64,000 bases of DNA, taken from assembly GCF_015160875.1 (NCBI RefSeq), contig NZ_CP063374.1:2976001-3040000 (forward strand). Reading direction: 5' to 3'. The notes below the pieces were generated by a model, which saw nothing but the letters and a program-made list of their open reading frames with translations, was not told the DNA's origin and made no database searches. Position numbers and translations under genes: made by a program. Below, in pieces: positions 15,743-23,804 of the stretch (position 1 is the first letter of the stretch; every line of letters starts with the position of its first letter). Source of the DNA: Streptomyces chromofuscus (GTDB taxonomy: Bacteria; Actinomycetota; Actinomycetes; Streptomycetales; Streptomycetaceae).

Positions 15743-16789
15743 ATGACGGTGACCCTGGCGGACGTGGCTGCCCGCGCCCAGGTCTCGCCCGCGACGGTGT
15801 CGCGCGTGCTGAACGGCAACTACCCGGTCGCCGCCTCCACCCGCGAGCGGGTGCTCAAGGCCGTCGACGAGCTGGACTACGTCCTCAACGGCCCGGCGAG
15901 CGCGCTCGCCGCGGCCACCTCCGACCTGGTCGGCATCCTGGTGAACGACATCGCCGACCCCTTCTTCGGGATCATGGCGAGCGCGATCCAGTCGGAGATC
16001 GGCGGTCCCGGCGGCAGAGCGGGCGGCGAGCGGCTCGCGGTCGTCTGCAACACCGGCGGCTCCCCCGAGCGCGAGCTGACGTACCTGACCCTGTTGCAGC
16101 GGCAGCGCGCCGCGGCGGTCGTGCTGACCGGTGGCGCCGTGGAGAACGCCGCGCACGTGGCGGCGGTGTCGGCGAAGCTGCGGAAGCTGACCGAGGCGGG
16201 GACCCGGGTGGTGCTGTGCGGGCGGCCGCCCGCGCCGGAGACCCAGGCGGTGGCGCTGACCTTCGACAACCGCGGCGGCGGACGGCGGTTGACGGAGCAC
16301 CTGATCGGGCTGGGGCACCGACGGCTCGGCTACATCGCCGGACCCGAGGAGCGGACCACGACCCGGCACCGCCTGGAGGGGCACCGGGCCGCGCTGGAGG
16401 CGGCGGGGATACCGCAGGACCCGGCCTGGACGGTGCACGGCCGCTACGACCGCCGGTCCGGCTACGAGGCCACGCTGGAGCTGCTGCGCCGCGATCCGTC
16501 CCTCACGGCCGTGGTCGCCGCGAACGACTCGGTCGCCCTGGGTGCCTGCGCCGCACTGCGGGAGTCGGGGCGGCGGATCCCGGAGGACGTCTCGGTCGCC
16601 GGGTTCGACGATCTGCCGTTCAGCATCGACGCGGTGCCCGCGCTCACGACGGTGCGGCTGCCGCTCGCGGAGGCGGGGGCGCGGGCCGGGCGGATCGCCA
16701 TGGGCCGCGAGGAGCCACCGCCGGGCGGGATCGCCACGGTCCGGGGGGAGCTGATGGTCCGCGGGTCCACGGGGACGCCGCGAGGGTGA
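15743..16789 (+). CDS. LacI-family transcriptional regulator
   Basis: A 348-residue repressor with an N-terminal helix-turn-helix (TLADVAARAQVSPATVSRVLNG) and a sugar-sensing domain containing GHRRLGYIAGP and DVSVAGFDDLPFS. The ATG follows GGAGGACGACGAG. It is divergent from the dehydrogenase/DUF993/isomerase operon, and an AAGCGCTT palindrome lies in the shared intergenic region. It probably represses that operon until the pathway substrate appears. Confidence 0.92.
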   Translation: MTVTLADVAARAQVSPATVSRVLNGNYPVAASTRERVLKAVDELDYVLNGPASALAAATSDLVGILVNDIADPFFGIMASAIQSEIGGPGGRAGGERLAVVCNTGGSPERELTYLTLLQRQRAAAVVLTGGAVENAAHVAAVSAKLRKLTEAGTRVVLCGRPPAPETQAVALTFDNRGGGRRLTEHLIGLGHRRLGYIAGPEERTTTRHRLEGHRAALEAAGIPQDPAWTVHGRYDRRSGYEATLELLRRDPSLTAVVAANDSVALGACAALRESGRRIPEDVSVAGFDDLPFSIDAVPALTTVRLPLAEAGARAGRIAMGREEPPPGGIATVRGELMVRGSTGTPRG

Positions 16790-16919
16790 GGGACGGGCGG
16801 TCCCTGCGTCTCCGGTCGGACGGGCGGGGTCCGAGGCGGGTGCCGCGTCCCGGGGGCGGGACTCCGGCTCCCCCACCTCACAGCCCGCGTACTCCTGGGC
16901 GGGGTTCGGCCGGCTCGCC

Positions 16920-16947
16920 TTGACCTCAAGCGCGGTTGACGTACGAC
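16920..16947 (+). promoter_or_regulatory. Promoter for a possibly leaderless transcript
   Basis: TTGACC (16920-16925), a 16-base spacer and TACGAC (16942-16947) form a plausible vegetative promoter. The -10 ends nine bases before the ATG at 16957, and no ribosome binding site is present, so the message may begin at the start codon. Confidence 0.5.
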
Positions 16948-16956
16948 GCTCACCCC

Positions 16957-17394
16957 ATGAGCGATCACACCGTGTCCCTGGACATCCACATCCTCGTCCA
17001 CCGTCTCTTCCGCGGCCTCGACGCCCGCGACTCCTCCCCGGCCTGGATGCGCGACCTCGTCACCGAGGACGTACGGATGGAGACGCCGGTCGGCGCGGCC
17101 GAGGGCGCCGAGGCGGTCGGCCGGCTCTCGCAGGAGGCCGTCGGGCGGTTCGTGCGGACGCAGCACCTGGCGTCCGGGATCCTCGTCGACGTCGACGGCG
17201 AGCGGGCCGACGTCTCCTGGAACGCCCACATGACCCATGTGCACGAGGACGAGACCCTGTTCACCGTCGGCGGGCGTTTCGACGCCGAGGTGCGGCTGAC
17301 ACGGGACGGCTGGCGGTTCAGCCGGATGGCGGTGCGGCCGGTGTGGACGCAGGGACGGCCGCCGGCGGTGGATCGGTCGCCCGCCGAGCGATGA
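16957..17394 (+). CDS. SnoaL/NTF2-like protein
   Basis: A 145-residue protein with the pattern of the SnoaL-like/NTF2 cone fold: an N-terminal helix (HILVHRLFRGLDARD), a strand-rich middle (MTHVHEDETLFTVGGRFDAEVRL) and the terminal WRFSRMAVRPVW. Such proteins act as small-molecule isomerases, hydrolases or ligand pockets; no function can be assigned. The start MSDHTVS is chosen over an earlier ATG because a promoter places transcription at this codon. Confidence 0.7.
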   Translation: MSDHTVSLDIHILVHRLFRGLDARDSSPAWMRDLVTEDVRMETPVGAAEGAEAVGRLSQEAVGRFVRTQHLASGILVDVDGERADVSWNAHMTHVHEDETLFTVGGRFDAEVRLTRDGWRFSRMAVRPVWTQGRPPAVDRSPAER

Positions 17395-17416
17395 CTTCCG
17401 GGCGGGGTCGCGGTCT

Positions 17417-17459
17417 TCAGTGCAGTTGAGTTCAATGCACTTACCCATCAGTGCAGTTG
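17417..17459. repeat. Direct repeat TCAGTGCAGTTG flanking the promoter of the reductase-like gene
   Basis: TCAGTGCAGTTG occurs at 17417-17428 and 17448-17459, 31 bp apart, with TTGAGTTCAA, a short palindrome, just inside. It sits 39-81 bases before the next start codon and may bind a regulator. Confidence 0.45.
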
Positions 17460-17497
17460 CGGCACAGTCGACCGGACCGGACAGCAGGAGCCTTCTC

Positions 17498-18097
17498 ATG
17501 CGTATCGTCATCAGCGAGTTCATCAGCCTCGACGGCGTCGTCCAGGCCCCCGGCGGGCCCCAGGAGGACACCGACGGCGGATTCGCCCACGGAGGCTGGT
17601 CGCACCCCTTCTTCGACCCGGAGGTCGTCGGCGGGGCCTTCAACGCCGCGCTGGAGGAGGCCGAGGCCCTGCTGTTCGGGCGGCGGACCTGGCAGACGAT
17701 GGCCGGGGCGTGGCCCGAGCGGGCCGGCGACCCGTTCGCCGACCGGATGAACTCCATCCGCAAGTACGTCGTCACCGGCACCCTCGGGGACGACGACACC
17801 AAGGCGTGGGACAACACCACCCGCGTCCCGGCCGCCGACGCCGTCGCCGAGCTGCGCGAACTGGCCGCCGCCGAGGGCGGGGTCCTGCTGGTGATGGGCA
17901 GCCCGACCCTCGCCCGCACTCTGCTGGGCGAGGGTCTGGTGGACGAGCTGCGGCTGATCGTGATGCCGGTGATGCTGGGCGGCGGCAAGTCGATCTTCCC
18001 GGACGACGGCACGAAGGCCGCCTTCGAACTGGTCTCGACGACCGCCTCGGACACGGGCGCCCAGGTCTGCGTCTACCGGCGGGCCACCCCCCAGTAG
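17498..18097 (+). CDS. Dihydrofolate-reductase-like protein (RibD C-terminal family)
   Basis: A 199-residue YwjB/YyaP-like protein. The N-terminus MRIVISEFISLDGVVQAPGG and the motifs LLFGRRTWQTM and VLLVMGSPTLARTLL are typical of the NADPH-binding RibD C-terminal/DHFR fold. The C-terminal VDELRLIVMPVMLGGGKSIF is also standard. The start is ATG 17498, with AGGAG seven bases upstream. Members are abundant in actinobacteria, mostly with unknown substrates, so it should not be called a folate enzyme. Confidence 0.88.
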   Translation: MRIVISEFISLDGVVQAPGGPQEDTDGGFAHGGWSHPFFDPEVVGGAFNAALEEAEALLFGRRTWQTMAGAWPERAGDPFADRMNSIRKYVVTGTLGDDDTKAWDNTTRVPAADAVAELRELAAAEGGVLLVMGSPTLARTLLGEGLVDELRLIVMPVMLGGGKSIFPDDGTKAAFELVSTTASDTGAQVCVYRRATPQ

Positions 18098-18152
18098 ACC
18101 GGGGCGTGGACGAGGAGCGGATGGCGGCCTAGGCTCGACCCCACAGGATCTC

Positions 18153-18163
18153 TGACTGAGTCA
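18153..18163. promoter_or_regulatory. TGACT-G-AGTCA palindrome upstream of the MarR-GNAT gene
   Basis: A perfect 5-bp inverted repeat with a one-base centre lies 23 bases before the MarR-GNAT start. It could be the autoregulatory site for the MarR domain, although it is short. Confidence 0.4.
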
Positions 18164-18185
18164 ACCATCCGGAGTGGGGCCGATC

Positions 18186-19118
18186 ATGACCGTGCAGGAC
18201 ATCCGCTCCTTCAACCGCTTCTACACCCACCTCATCGGCGCCCTCGACTACGGCCGCCACCTGTACGCCCCGTACACCCTCACCGAGTCCCGTGTCCTGT
18301 ACGAGCTCGCCCACTCGCCGCGCACGGACGCCGCCGACCTGCGTGTCGAGCTGCACCTGGACGCCGGATATCTGAGCCGCATCCTGAACAGGTTCGAGCA
18401 GGACGGGCTGATCGAGCGGACGCCCTCCGAGCGGGACACGCGCCGACGGCGGATCACCCTGACCGCGCGGGGCCGGGAGACCGCCGGCCTGCTGGACGAG
18501 CGGGCGCATCGGGCCGTCGAGGAGCTGCTGGCCACCGTGCCGCCCATGGAGCGGGGGCGGCTCGCCGAGGCGCTGCGGACGGTACGGACGGTCTTGGGCG
18601 GCGATCGGACCCCGGGCCCCGGGGACGTGGTGCTGCGCGAGCCGGGCCCCGGCGACCTGGGCTGGATCGTGCAGCGCAACGCCGCGCTGTACGCCGCCGA
18701 GTACGGCTGGAACAGCGACTACGAGGGGCTGGTCGCCCGGATCGTCGCGGACTTCGCACAGGGGCACGATCCGCGCCTGGAGCGGGTCTGGATCGCCGAG
18801 CTGGACGGGCGTCCGGTGGGGTGCGTGATGTGCGTACGGGACGAGGCGCCGGCCACCGCCCGGCTGCGGCTGCTGCTGGTCGAACCGGACGCGCGGGGTC
18901 TCGGCATCGGCGACCGGCTGGTGCGGTCGGTCGTCGACTTCGCGCGCGGGGCCGGCCACCGCGAACTCGTGCTGTGGACGAACGACGTGCTCACCGCCGC
19001 CCGCCGGCTCTACCAGCGGCACGGTTTCGCCCTGGTCGCCGAGCGGCCGCACCGCTCGTTCGGCAGGGACCTGGTGGGCCAGGACTGGCGGCTGGAGCTG
19101 CGCCCGCGCCCGGAATGA
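18186..19118 (+). CDS. MarR regulator fused to a GNAT acetyltransferase
   Basis: A 310-residue two-domain protein. Residues about 1-140 form a MarR winged helix (LTESRVLYELAHSPRTDAADLRVELHLDAGYLSRIL, then GLIERTPSERDTRRRRITLT). Residues about 150-305 are a GCN5-type N-acetyltransferase with the acetyl-CoA loop EPDARGLGIGDRLV. Such fusions are known in actinobacteria; the acetyltransferase may modify or sense a small molecule that controls DNA binding. The ATG at 18186 is chosen because GGAG lies 11 bases upstream; a GTG at 18174 is an alternative. Confidence 0.9.
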   Translation: MTVQDIRSFNRFYTHLIGALDYGRHLYAPYTLTESRVLYELAHSPRTDAADLRVELHLDAGYLSRILNRFEQDGLIERTPSERDTRRRRITLTARGRETAGLLDERAHRAVEELLATVPPMERGRLAEALRTVRTVLGGDRTPGPGDVVLREPGPGDLGWIVQRNAALYAAEYGWNSDYEGLVARIVADFAQGHDPRLERVWIAELDGRPVGCVMCVRDEAPATARLRLLLVEPDARGLGIGDRLVRSVVDFARGAGHRELVLWTNDVLTAARRLYQRHGFALVAERPHRSFGRDLVGQDWRLELRPRPE

Positions 19119-19166
19119 CACGGCACCGAAGTGACGGGAGGGCCCCGCGTATATGAAGCTGGGTAC

Positions 19167-19967
19167 ATGAAGCTGGCGTTCTCCACCCTCGGTGTCCCCG
19201 GCCTTCCCCTGCCGGACGTCCTCCGACTCGCGACCGAGCACGGCTACCACGGCGTGGAACTGCGTGCGCACCCCGAAGAGCCGGTGCACCCCGGCATCGG
19301 GGCCGCCGAACGGGCGGACGTCGCCGCCGAGTTCAAGGCGTCCGGCGTCGAGCTGCTCGGTGTCGCCGGGTACACGCGCGTGGCGGCTCCGGGCGACGAC
19401 GAGCCCGTGCTCGCCGAACTGCGCGCCCTGATCGACCTGGCCGGCGACCTGGGCGCGCCGTACGTCCGGGTCTTCCCCGGCGGTACGGCGGAGCAGGAGG
19501 CCGGGGAGGCCGACGCGATCGCGGCCCGCCGCCTCGGCACGGCCGCCGAGTACGCCGGCGACGCGGATGTGCGCATCCTGCTCGAAACCCACGACTCGCA
19601 CCGCACCGGCGCCGACGCGATGCGGGTGCTGGGGCTGGTCGGCCACCGTCGGGTCGGCGCGCTGTGGGACCTGATGCACACCTGGCTGGGCGGCGAGCAG
19701 CCCTCGGAGACGTACGCGGCCCTCTCCCCCTACCTCGGCTACGTCCAGGTCAAGGACATCGCCTCGGCCGACGACAGGGCTCCGCTCCCCCTCGGCGCCG
19801 GCGTGCTCCCGCTCGCCGAGACCGTGGAGCTGCTCTCCCGGCACGGCTGGGACGGCTGGCTGTGCTGGGAGTACGAGAAGCGCTGGTACGAGGACGCGGT
19901 GCCGCTGCCCGACCTGCTGGGCGCGGGCCGCGACCATCTGGCGCGTCTGCTCAACGACTCGGCCTGA
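19167..19967 (+). CDS. Sugar phosphate isomerase/epimerase family protein
   Basis: A 266-residue xylose-isomerase-like TIM barrel. Family segments include MKLAFSTLG, VELRAHPEEP, PYVRVFPGG, RILLETHDSHRTG, VGALWDLMHTW and VQVKDIAS. It is distinct from the isomerase in the operon near 12.4 kb. The ATGAAGCTGG start segment is duplicated 14 bases upstream in another frame (19153). GGGAGGG lies closer to that copy, so a GTG start at 19131 with 12 extra residues is possible. No pathway context. Confidence 0.82.
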   Translation: MKLAFSTLGVPGLPLPDVLRLATEHGYHGVELRAHPEEPVHPGIGAAERADVAAEFKASGVELLGVAGYTRVAAPGDDEPVLAELRALIDLAGDLGAPYVRVFPGGTAEQEAGEADAIAARRLGTAAEYAGDADVRILLETHDSHRTGADAMRVLGLVGHRRVGALWDLMHTWLGGEQPSETYAALSPYLGYVQVKDIASADDRAPLPLGAGVLPLAETVELLSRHGWDGWLCWEYEKRWYEDAVPLPDLLGAGRDHLARLLNDSA

Positions 19968-19991
19968 TCCCGTACGGCGCCGGCGGGCCGG

Positions 19992-20600
19992 TCAGCAGGG
20001 CGGACGGCCGCGCAGCTCGGCGAGCGCCTCGTGGAAGCCGGGGAAGGTCTTCCGTACGCGGCCCGGGTCGTCGTACGTGATCCCCGGCGTCCGCAGGCCG
20101 GTCACCGCGAAGGACATCACGATGCGGTGGTCGCCGTAGGTCTTGATGTCGGCGGCCACGGGCCGGCCCGGCCGGATCTCGATCCAGTCGGGGCCGGTGG
20201 ACACGGCCACGCCCAGCCGCCGCAGGTTTTCCGCGCACGCCTCCAGGCGCTCGCACTCCTTCACGCGCGTGTGGGCCACGTCCTCGATGCGGACCGGGCC
20301 GGAGGCGAAGGGCGCGGTCGCGGCCAAGGTCGGCATGGTGTCGGAGATGTCGCGCATGGTGACCGTGAGGCCGTCCAGGCGGCCCGTGCCCCGGACCGTG
20401 GTGCGGTCCGCGGCCACCTCCACGTGCGCGCCCATCCTGCGCAGTACGTCCACGAAGGCCAGATCGCCTTGCAGCGCGCCCTCGCCGAGTCCGGGGAGGG
20501 TCACCTCGCCGCCGGTCAGCGCGGCGGCCGTGAAGAAGGAGCCGGCGGTGGAGGCGTCCGGTTCGATCGCCTACGTCGTGGCGCGGTAGCCGCCGCCCGA
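19992..20600 (-). pseudogene. 3-phosphoshikimate 1-carboxyvinyltransferase (AroA) C-terminal remnant
   Basis: The minus strand encodes the last third of an EPSP synthase: AIEPDASTAGSFFTAAAL, then VTVTMRDISDTMPTLAA, DVAHTRVKECERLEA, IKTYGDHRIVMSFAV and DDPGRVRKTFPGFHEALAEL. The catalytic and substrate-binding N-terminal half is absent. The residual frame upstream (GGGYRATT) runs into a TAG at 20571-20573 where a tyrosine codon is expected. Full AroA is about 430 residues; only about 190 codons survive, so it cannot be active. It is probably a decayed second aroA copy, known as a paralogue in streptomycetes. Confidence 0.85.
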
Positions 20601-20947
20601 CGCGTCCGCGGACCGCGCCCGCGACTCCGTCCCGCGCCCGGCGTCTCCCTCCTGACGGCGCACCACCCTCCTCGTCGCACTCTCCATGCCGCCACTGCTC
20701 GGCCCTGCCGTCGTCCCTCGGGCACCCGGTCCGCGGTGGCGGGAACCCGAGTCGGGTTCCGCTCGTCCAATGCGCGGCTGCCGGATGAGTCTCCGCGTTG
20801 CGGTGTCGGCCCTCGCCGCCGGCTGCGAGGGCCGGCCACCCTCTCCGCCGTACCGCGGCCGGCGGTCCGCCGCCATCGGCGCGCCCCCCTCCATGCGCCG
20901 ATGGCGGCCCCTCGTCCGGCCGGGGCTGTGCGTCCCCTTGACCGGCA
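20601..20947. other. Intergenic stretch with two strong hairpins
   Basis: No gene is supported between the aroA remnant and the GH3 gene. Two perfect inverted repeats stand out: GGAACCCG/CGGGTTCC at 20742-20760, and a 13-bp pair (CCGCCATCGGCGC and its complement) at 20870-20907 with a 12-base loop. The latter could insulate the GH3 promoter. Confidence 0.6.
20870..20907. terminator. 13-bp perfect inverted repeat, terminator-like
   Basis: Arms at 20870-20882 and 20895-20907 are perfectly complementary and very GC-rich, with a C-rich 12-base loop and no U-tract. It lies about 40 bases upstream of the GH3 operator region. Confidence 0.5.
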
Positions 20948-20984
20948 GAAACTTCCCGGATATTGGTGGCCCTTTGGAAGTTTC
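20948..20984. promoter_or_regulatory. Paired GAAANTTTC-like operators for the GH3 gene
   Basis: GAAACTTCC (20948-20956) and GGAAGTTTC (20976-20984) are exact inverted copies, 28 bp apart. Each is one base from the palindrome GAAANTTTC found near secreted glycoside hydrolase genes in Streptomyces. They end 30 bases before the GH3 start, suggesting repression by a sugar-responsive LacI-type regulator not encoded here. Confidence 0.5.
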
Positions 20985-21014
20985 CTTCAGCGATCTCCTC
21001 CGGAAGGAGCGCAC

Positions 21015-22847
21015 GTGCACCACGCCAGCACGCCTAGCGCAGGAAACACCTCTGCCACCCCCTCCAGACGTACCGTCCTCGCCGCCACCGCGGGCGTCAC
21101 CGCGGCCCTGACGATCGGTCAGGGCAGCGCCCACGCCGACGACGACCGACGCCTTCGGGGGCTCATCTCCCGGATGAGCCTGGAGGAGAAGGTCGGCCAG
21201 CTGTTCGTCTCCCGGGTCTACGGCCACTCCGCCACCGCCCCCGACCAGGCCGACATCGACGCCAACCTGAGGGAACTCGGCGTGCGCACGGCCGCCGAAC
21301 TGCTCGCCAAGTACCGTCTCGGCGGCATCATCTACTTCGCGTGGGCGCACAACACCCGCGCCCCGCACCAGATCGCGGACCTGTCGAACGGCATCCAGAA
21401 GGCCTCCCTCGACCTCCCGCGCGGCCTGCCCGTGCTGATCTCCACGGACCAGGAACACGGGATAGTGGCCCGCGTGGGCAAGCCGGCGACGCTGTTCCCC
21501 GGCGCGATGGCCGTCGGCGCCGGCGGCTCGCGCGCCGACGCCCGCACCCTCGGCCGGATCGCCGGCGAGGAACTGCGCGCGATGGGCATCCGGCAGGACT
21601 ACGCCCCCGTCGCCGACGTCAACGTCAACCCCGCCAACCCGGTCATCGGCGTCCGCTCCTTCGGCTCCGACCCGGACGCGGTCGCCGGGCTGGTCGCGGC
21701 GGAGGTCGCCGGGTACCAGCGCTCGAAGGTCGCGGCGACCGCCAAGCACTTCCCGGGTCACGGCGACACCGAGGTCGACAGCCACTACGGCTTCCCCGTC
21801 ATCGAGCACACCCGGGAGCAGTGGGGGACGATCGACGCTCCCCCGTTCCGGGCGGCGATCAAGGCCGGCATCGACTCGATCATGACCGCCCACATCATGG
21901 TCCCGGCGCTGGACGCCTCCGGCGACCCGGCCACGCTCTCCCGCCCGATCCTCACCGGCATCCTGCGCGAGGAGCTGGGCTACGACGGGGTCGTGGTCAC
22001 CGACTCCCTCGGCATGGAGGGCGTGCGTACGAAGTACGGCGACGACCGGGTGCCGGTGCTGGCGCTGAAGGCGGGCGTGGACCAGCTGCTCAACCCGCCC
22101 AAGCTCGACGTCGCCTGGAACGCGGTCCTGAAGGCCGTGCAGGACGGCGAGCTCACCGAGGAACGGCTCGACGAATCGATCCTGCGGGTGCTGCGGCTGA
22201 AGTCGAAGCTGGGGCTGTTCGCGGAGCCGTACGTCAGCGCGCGGGGCGTCGACCGCGCCGTCGGCACCGAGGCGCACCTCGCCGCCGCCGACCGGGTCGC
22301 CGAACGCACGACGACCCTGCTCGTCAACGAGGGCGGACTGCTGCCCCTGTCCCCGCGTGAGCACCCCAGGCTGCTGGTGGTCGGCGCCGACCCGGCCTCG
22401 CCGTCCGGCACGACGGGCCCGCCCACCGGCGTCCTCGCGGCCGCGCTGACCGAACTCGGCTTCACGGCGACCGCGTTGTCCACCGGCACCGCGCCGTCCG
22501 CGGCGACCGTCGACCGCGCCGTCGCCGCGGCCCAGGACGCGGACGCGGTGGTCGTGGGGACGTACAACGTCACGGCGACCAGCTCGCAGAAGACGCTGGT
22601 CGAGCGGTTGCTGGCGACCGGGAAGCCGGTGGTCGCGGTGGCCGTCCGCAATCCGTACGACGTGGCCCAGCTGCCGGGCGTACGCGGCTACCTGGCGTCC
22701 TACTCCTGGACGGACGTGGAGCTGCGGGCGGCGGCCCGGGTCATCGCCGGTCAGGTCCGGCCGCGCGGCAAGCTGCCGGTGCCGGTGCAGCGGGCGGACG
22801 ATCCGGCGCGGGTGCTGTATCCGCTCGGGCACGGGTTGTCGTACTAG
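21015..22847 (+). CDS. Secreted glycoside hydrolase family 3, beta-N-acetylhexosaminidase-like
   Basis: A 610-residue exported enzyme. The N-terminus has a Tat signal (SRRTVLAATAGVTAALTIG, cleavage near AHA-DDD around residue 43). The catalytic TIM barrel carries the NagZ signature KHFPGHGDTEVDSHYG, whose Asp-His dyad is diagnostic for N-acetylhexosaminidases, and the nucleophile region GVVVTDSLGMEGV. A C-terminal alpha/beta domain of about 200 residues follows, which short Gram-negative NagZ lacks. GTG 21015 is chosen because GGAAGGAG precedes it. The likely role is release of N-acetylglucosamine from chitin or cell-wall fragments outside the cell. Confidence 0.9.
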   Translation: MHHASTPSAGNTSATPSRRTVLAATAGVTAALTIGQGSAHADDDRRLRGLISRMSLEEKVGQLFVSRVYGHSATAPDQADIDANLRELGVRTAAELLAKYRLGGIIYFAWAHNTRAPHQIADLSNGIQKASLDLPRGLPVLISTDQEHGIVARVGKPATLFPGAMAVGAGGSRADARTLGRIAGEELRAMGIRQDYAPVADVNVNPANPVIGVRSFGSDPDAVAGLVAAEVAGYQRSKVAATAKHFPGHGDTEVDSHYGFPVIEHTREQWGTIDAPPFRAAIKAGIDSIMTAHIMVPALDASGDPATLSRPILTGILREELGYDGVVVTDSLGMEGVRTKYGDDRVPVLALKAGVDQLLNPPKLDVAWNAVLKAVQDGELTEERLDESILRVLRLKSKLGLFAEPYVSARGVDRAVGTEAHLAAADRVAERTTTLLVNEGGLLPLSPREHPRLLVVGADPASPSGTTGPPTGVLAAALTELGFTATALSTGTAPSAATVDRAVAAAQDADAVVVGTYNVTATSSQKTLVERLLATGKPVVAVAVRNPYDVAQLPGVRGYLASYSWTDVELRAAARVIAGQVRPRGKLPVPVQRADDPARVLYPLGHGLSY

Positions 22848-22869
22848 GCGGCGAACGGACGTAGTGTGC

Positions 22870-22893
22870 GGTACGCCGCGCTCCCGGCGTACC
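22870..22893 (+). terminator. Terminator after the GH3 gene
   Basis: A perfect 9-bp inverted repeat (GGTACGCCG/CGGCGTACC) with loop CGCTCC starts 23 bases after the GH3 stop. Confidence 0.7.
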
Positions 22894-22978
22894 ACCCCCA
22901 AACTGGCGCAAAGCGCGCCGCGTGTCTGGCGTGGGCCCGCTGTGGCGGGTCACGCTGGACGGGGTGGGGGGAATGACC

Positions 22979-23587
22979 ATGCGTGGCGGACGGTGTGCGG
23001 GGGTGGTGCTGGCGGCCCTGCTGATGGCCTGTCAGAGCGAGGCGGCGGAGCACGGCCCGGGGCCCGGCCCGTCACCGACGCCGGCCCGGTCCTCGGGGTT
23101 CGGGGCCGTGTTCCTGGCGGTCGACGAGTGCAGTTCGTTCGGTACGACGAGCTTCACCGAGGTGCCCTGCTCCGGTGAGCGCGCGGCGGCGCGGGTCGTG
23201 GCACGCCACGACGGCAGGGCCGGCGACGGACCGCCGTGCCCGGCGACCACGGACTTCGTGCTGCACATCAGCGAACGGCGCCCCTCCCACGACGAGGACG
23301 GCGACGGCGTCGTCCCGCGGGGCTACGCCTGCATGCGCTCCCTCCAGCCCCCGCACCCCGGCGACCCGGGCGGCGGCGGGGGCCCGCGCACCATCGTCGG
23401 GGACTGTCTGTACGACGCCGGGGACGGGCAGGTGCGGGAGACGGCGTGCGACAGCACCGGTCGCGGCCGGCCCGAGTACCAGGTGACGGAGGCGGTCCCC
23501 GCCCGCGTCGACTGCCCGGCCACCACGGCGCTGTACGTTCACCTGGGCGGCGAGAACCCGGTGGGCTGCGCCCGCAGGACGGGGTGA
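22979..23587 (+). CDS. Putative lipoprotein of unknown function
   Basis: A 202-residue exported protein with a lipobox (VVLAALLMAC, cysteine near residue 17) followed by a proline/glycine-rich spacer. The folded part contains eight or so cysteines (ECSSF, VPCSGE, PPCPATTD, YACMRS, GDCLYD, ETACDS, VDCPATT) and a repeated CPATT motif, suggesting disulfide bonds. I do not recognise the family. ATG 22979 is favoured over 22973 because of its spacing to the GGGGG run. It overlaps a WD40-like remnant by four bases. Confidence 0.75.
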   Translation: MRGGRCAGVVLAALLMACQSEAAEHGPGPGPSPTPARSSGFGAVFLAVDECSSFGTTSFTEVPCSGERAAARVVARHDGRAGDGPPCPATTDFVLHISERRPSHDEDGDGVVPRGYACMRSLQPPHPGDPGGGGGPRTIVGDCLYDAGDGQVRETACDSTGRGRPEYQVTEAVPARVDCPATTALYVHLGGENPVGCARRTG

Positions 23588-23787
23588 CGGTGGCCTTCAG
23601 CCCCGACGGCCGCACCCTCGCCACCGGCAGCGCCGGCATGACCGCCCGGCTGTGGACCACCGGCCTGCTCGACCCGGCCGAGGCGATCCGGGCGGTATGC
23701 CGTCGCGTCGTCCGGGATCTCACCCAGGACGAACGGACGGCATACCTCTCGGGTCGCGAGACGGGGCACGTCTGCCCGGCGGGCTGA
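23584..23787 (+). pseudogene. WD40-repeat protein C-terminal remnant
   Basis: The 67 codons begin with a typical WD40 blade (VAFSPDGRTLATGSAGMTAR, then LW) and end with DPAEAIRAVCRRVVRDLTQDERTAYL, a tail seen at the end of large WD40-repeat signalling proteins in streptomycetes. The remaining blades and the N-terminal kinase or helix-turn-helix part are absent. It starts with a GTG overlapping the lipoprotein stop and might be translated as a fusion-like tail, but is most simply a deletion remnant. Confidence 0.75.
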
Positions 23788-23804
23788 CGTGCCGGAAACG
23801 GGCC

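Noticed and set aside
19992..20504. Intact small gene starting at an internal GTG of the aroA remnant.
   Set aside because: The sequence is plainly the C-terminal domain of EPSP synthase and homology continues upstream to a premature stop.
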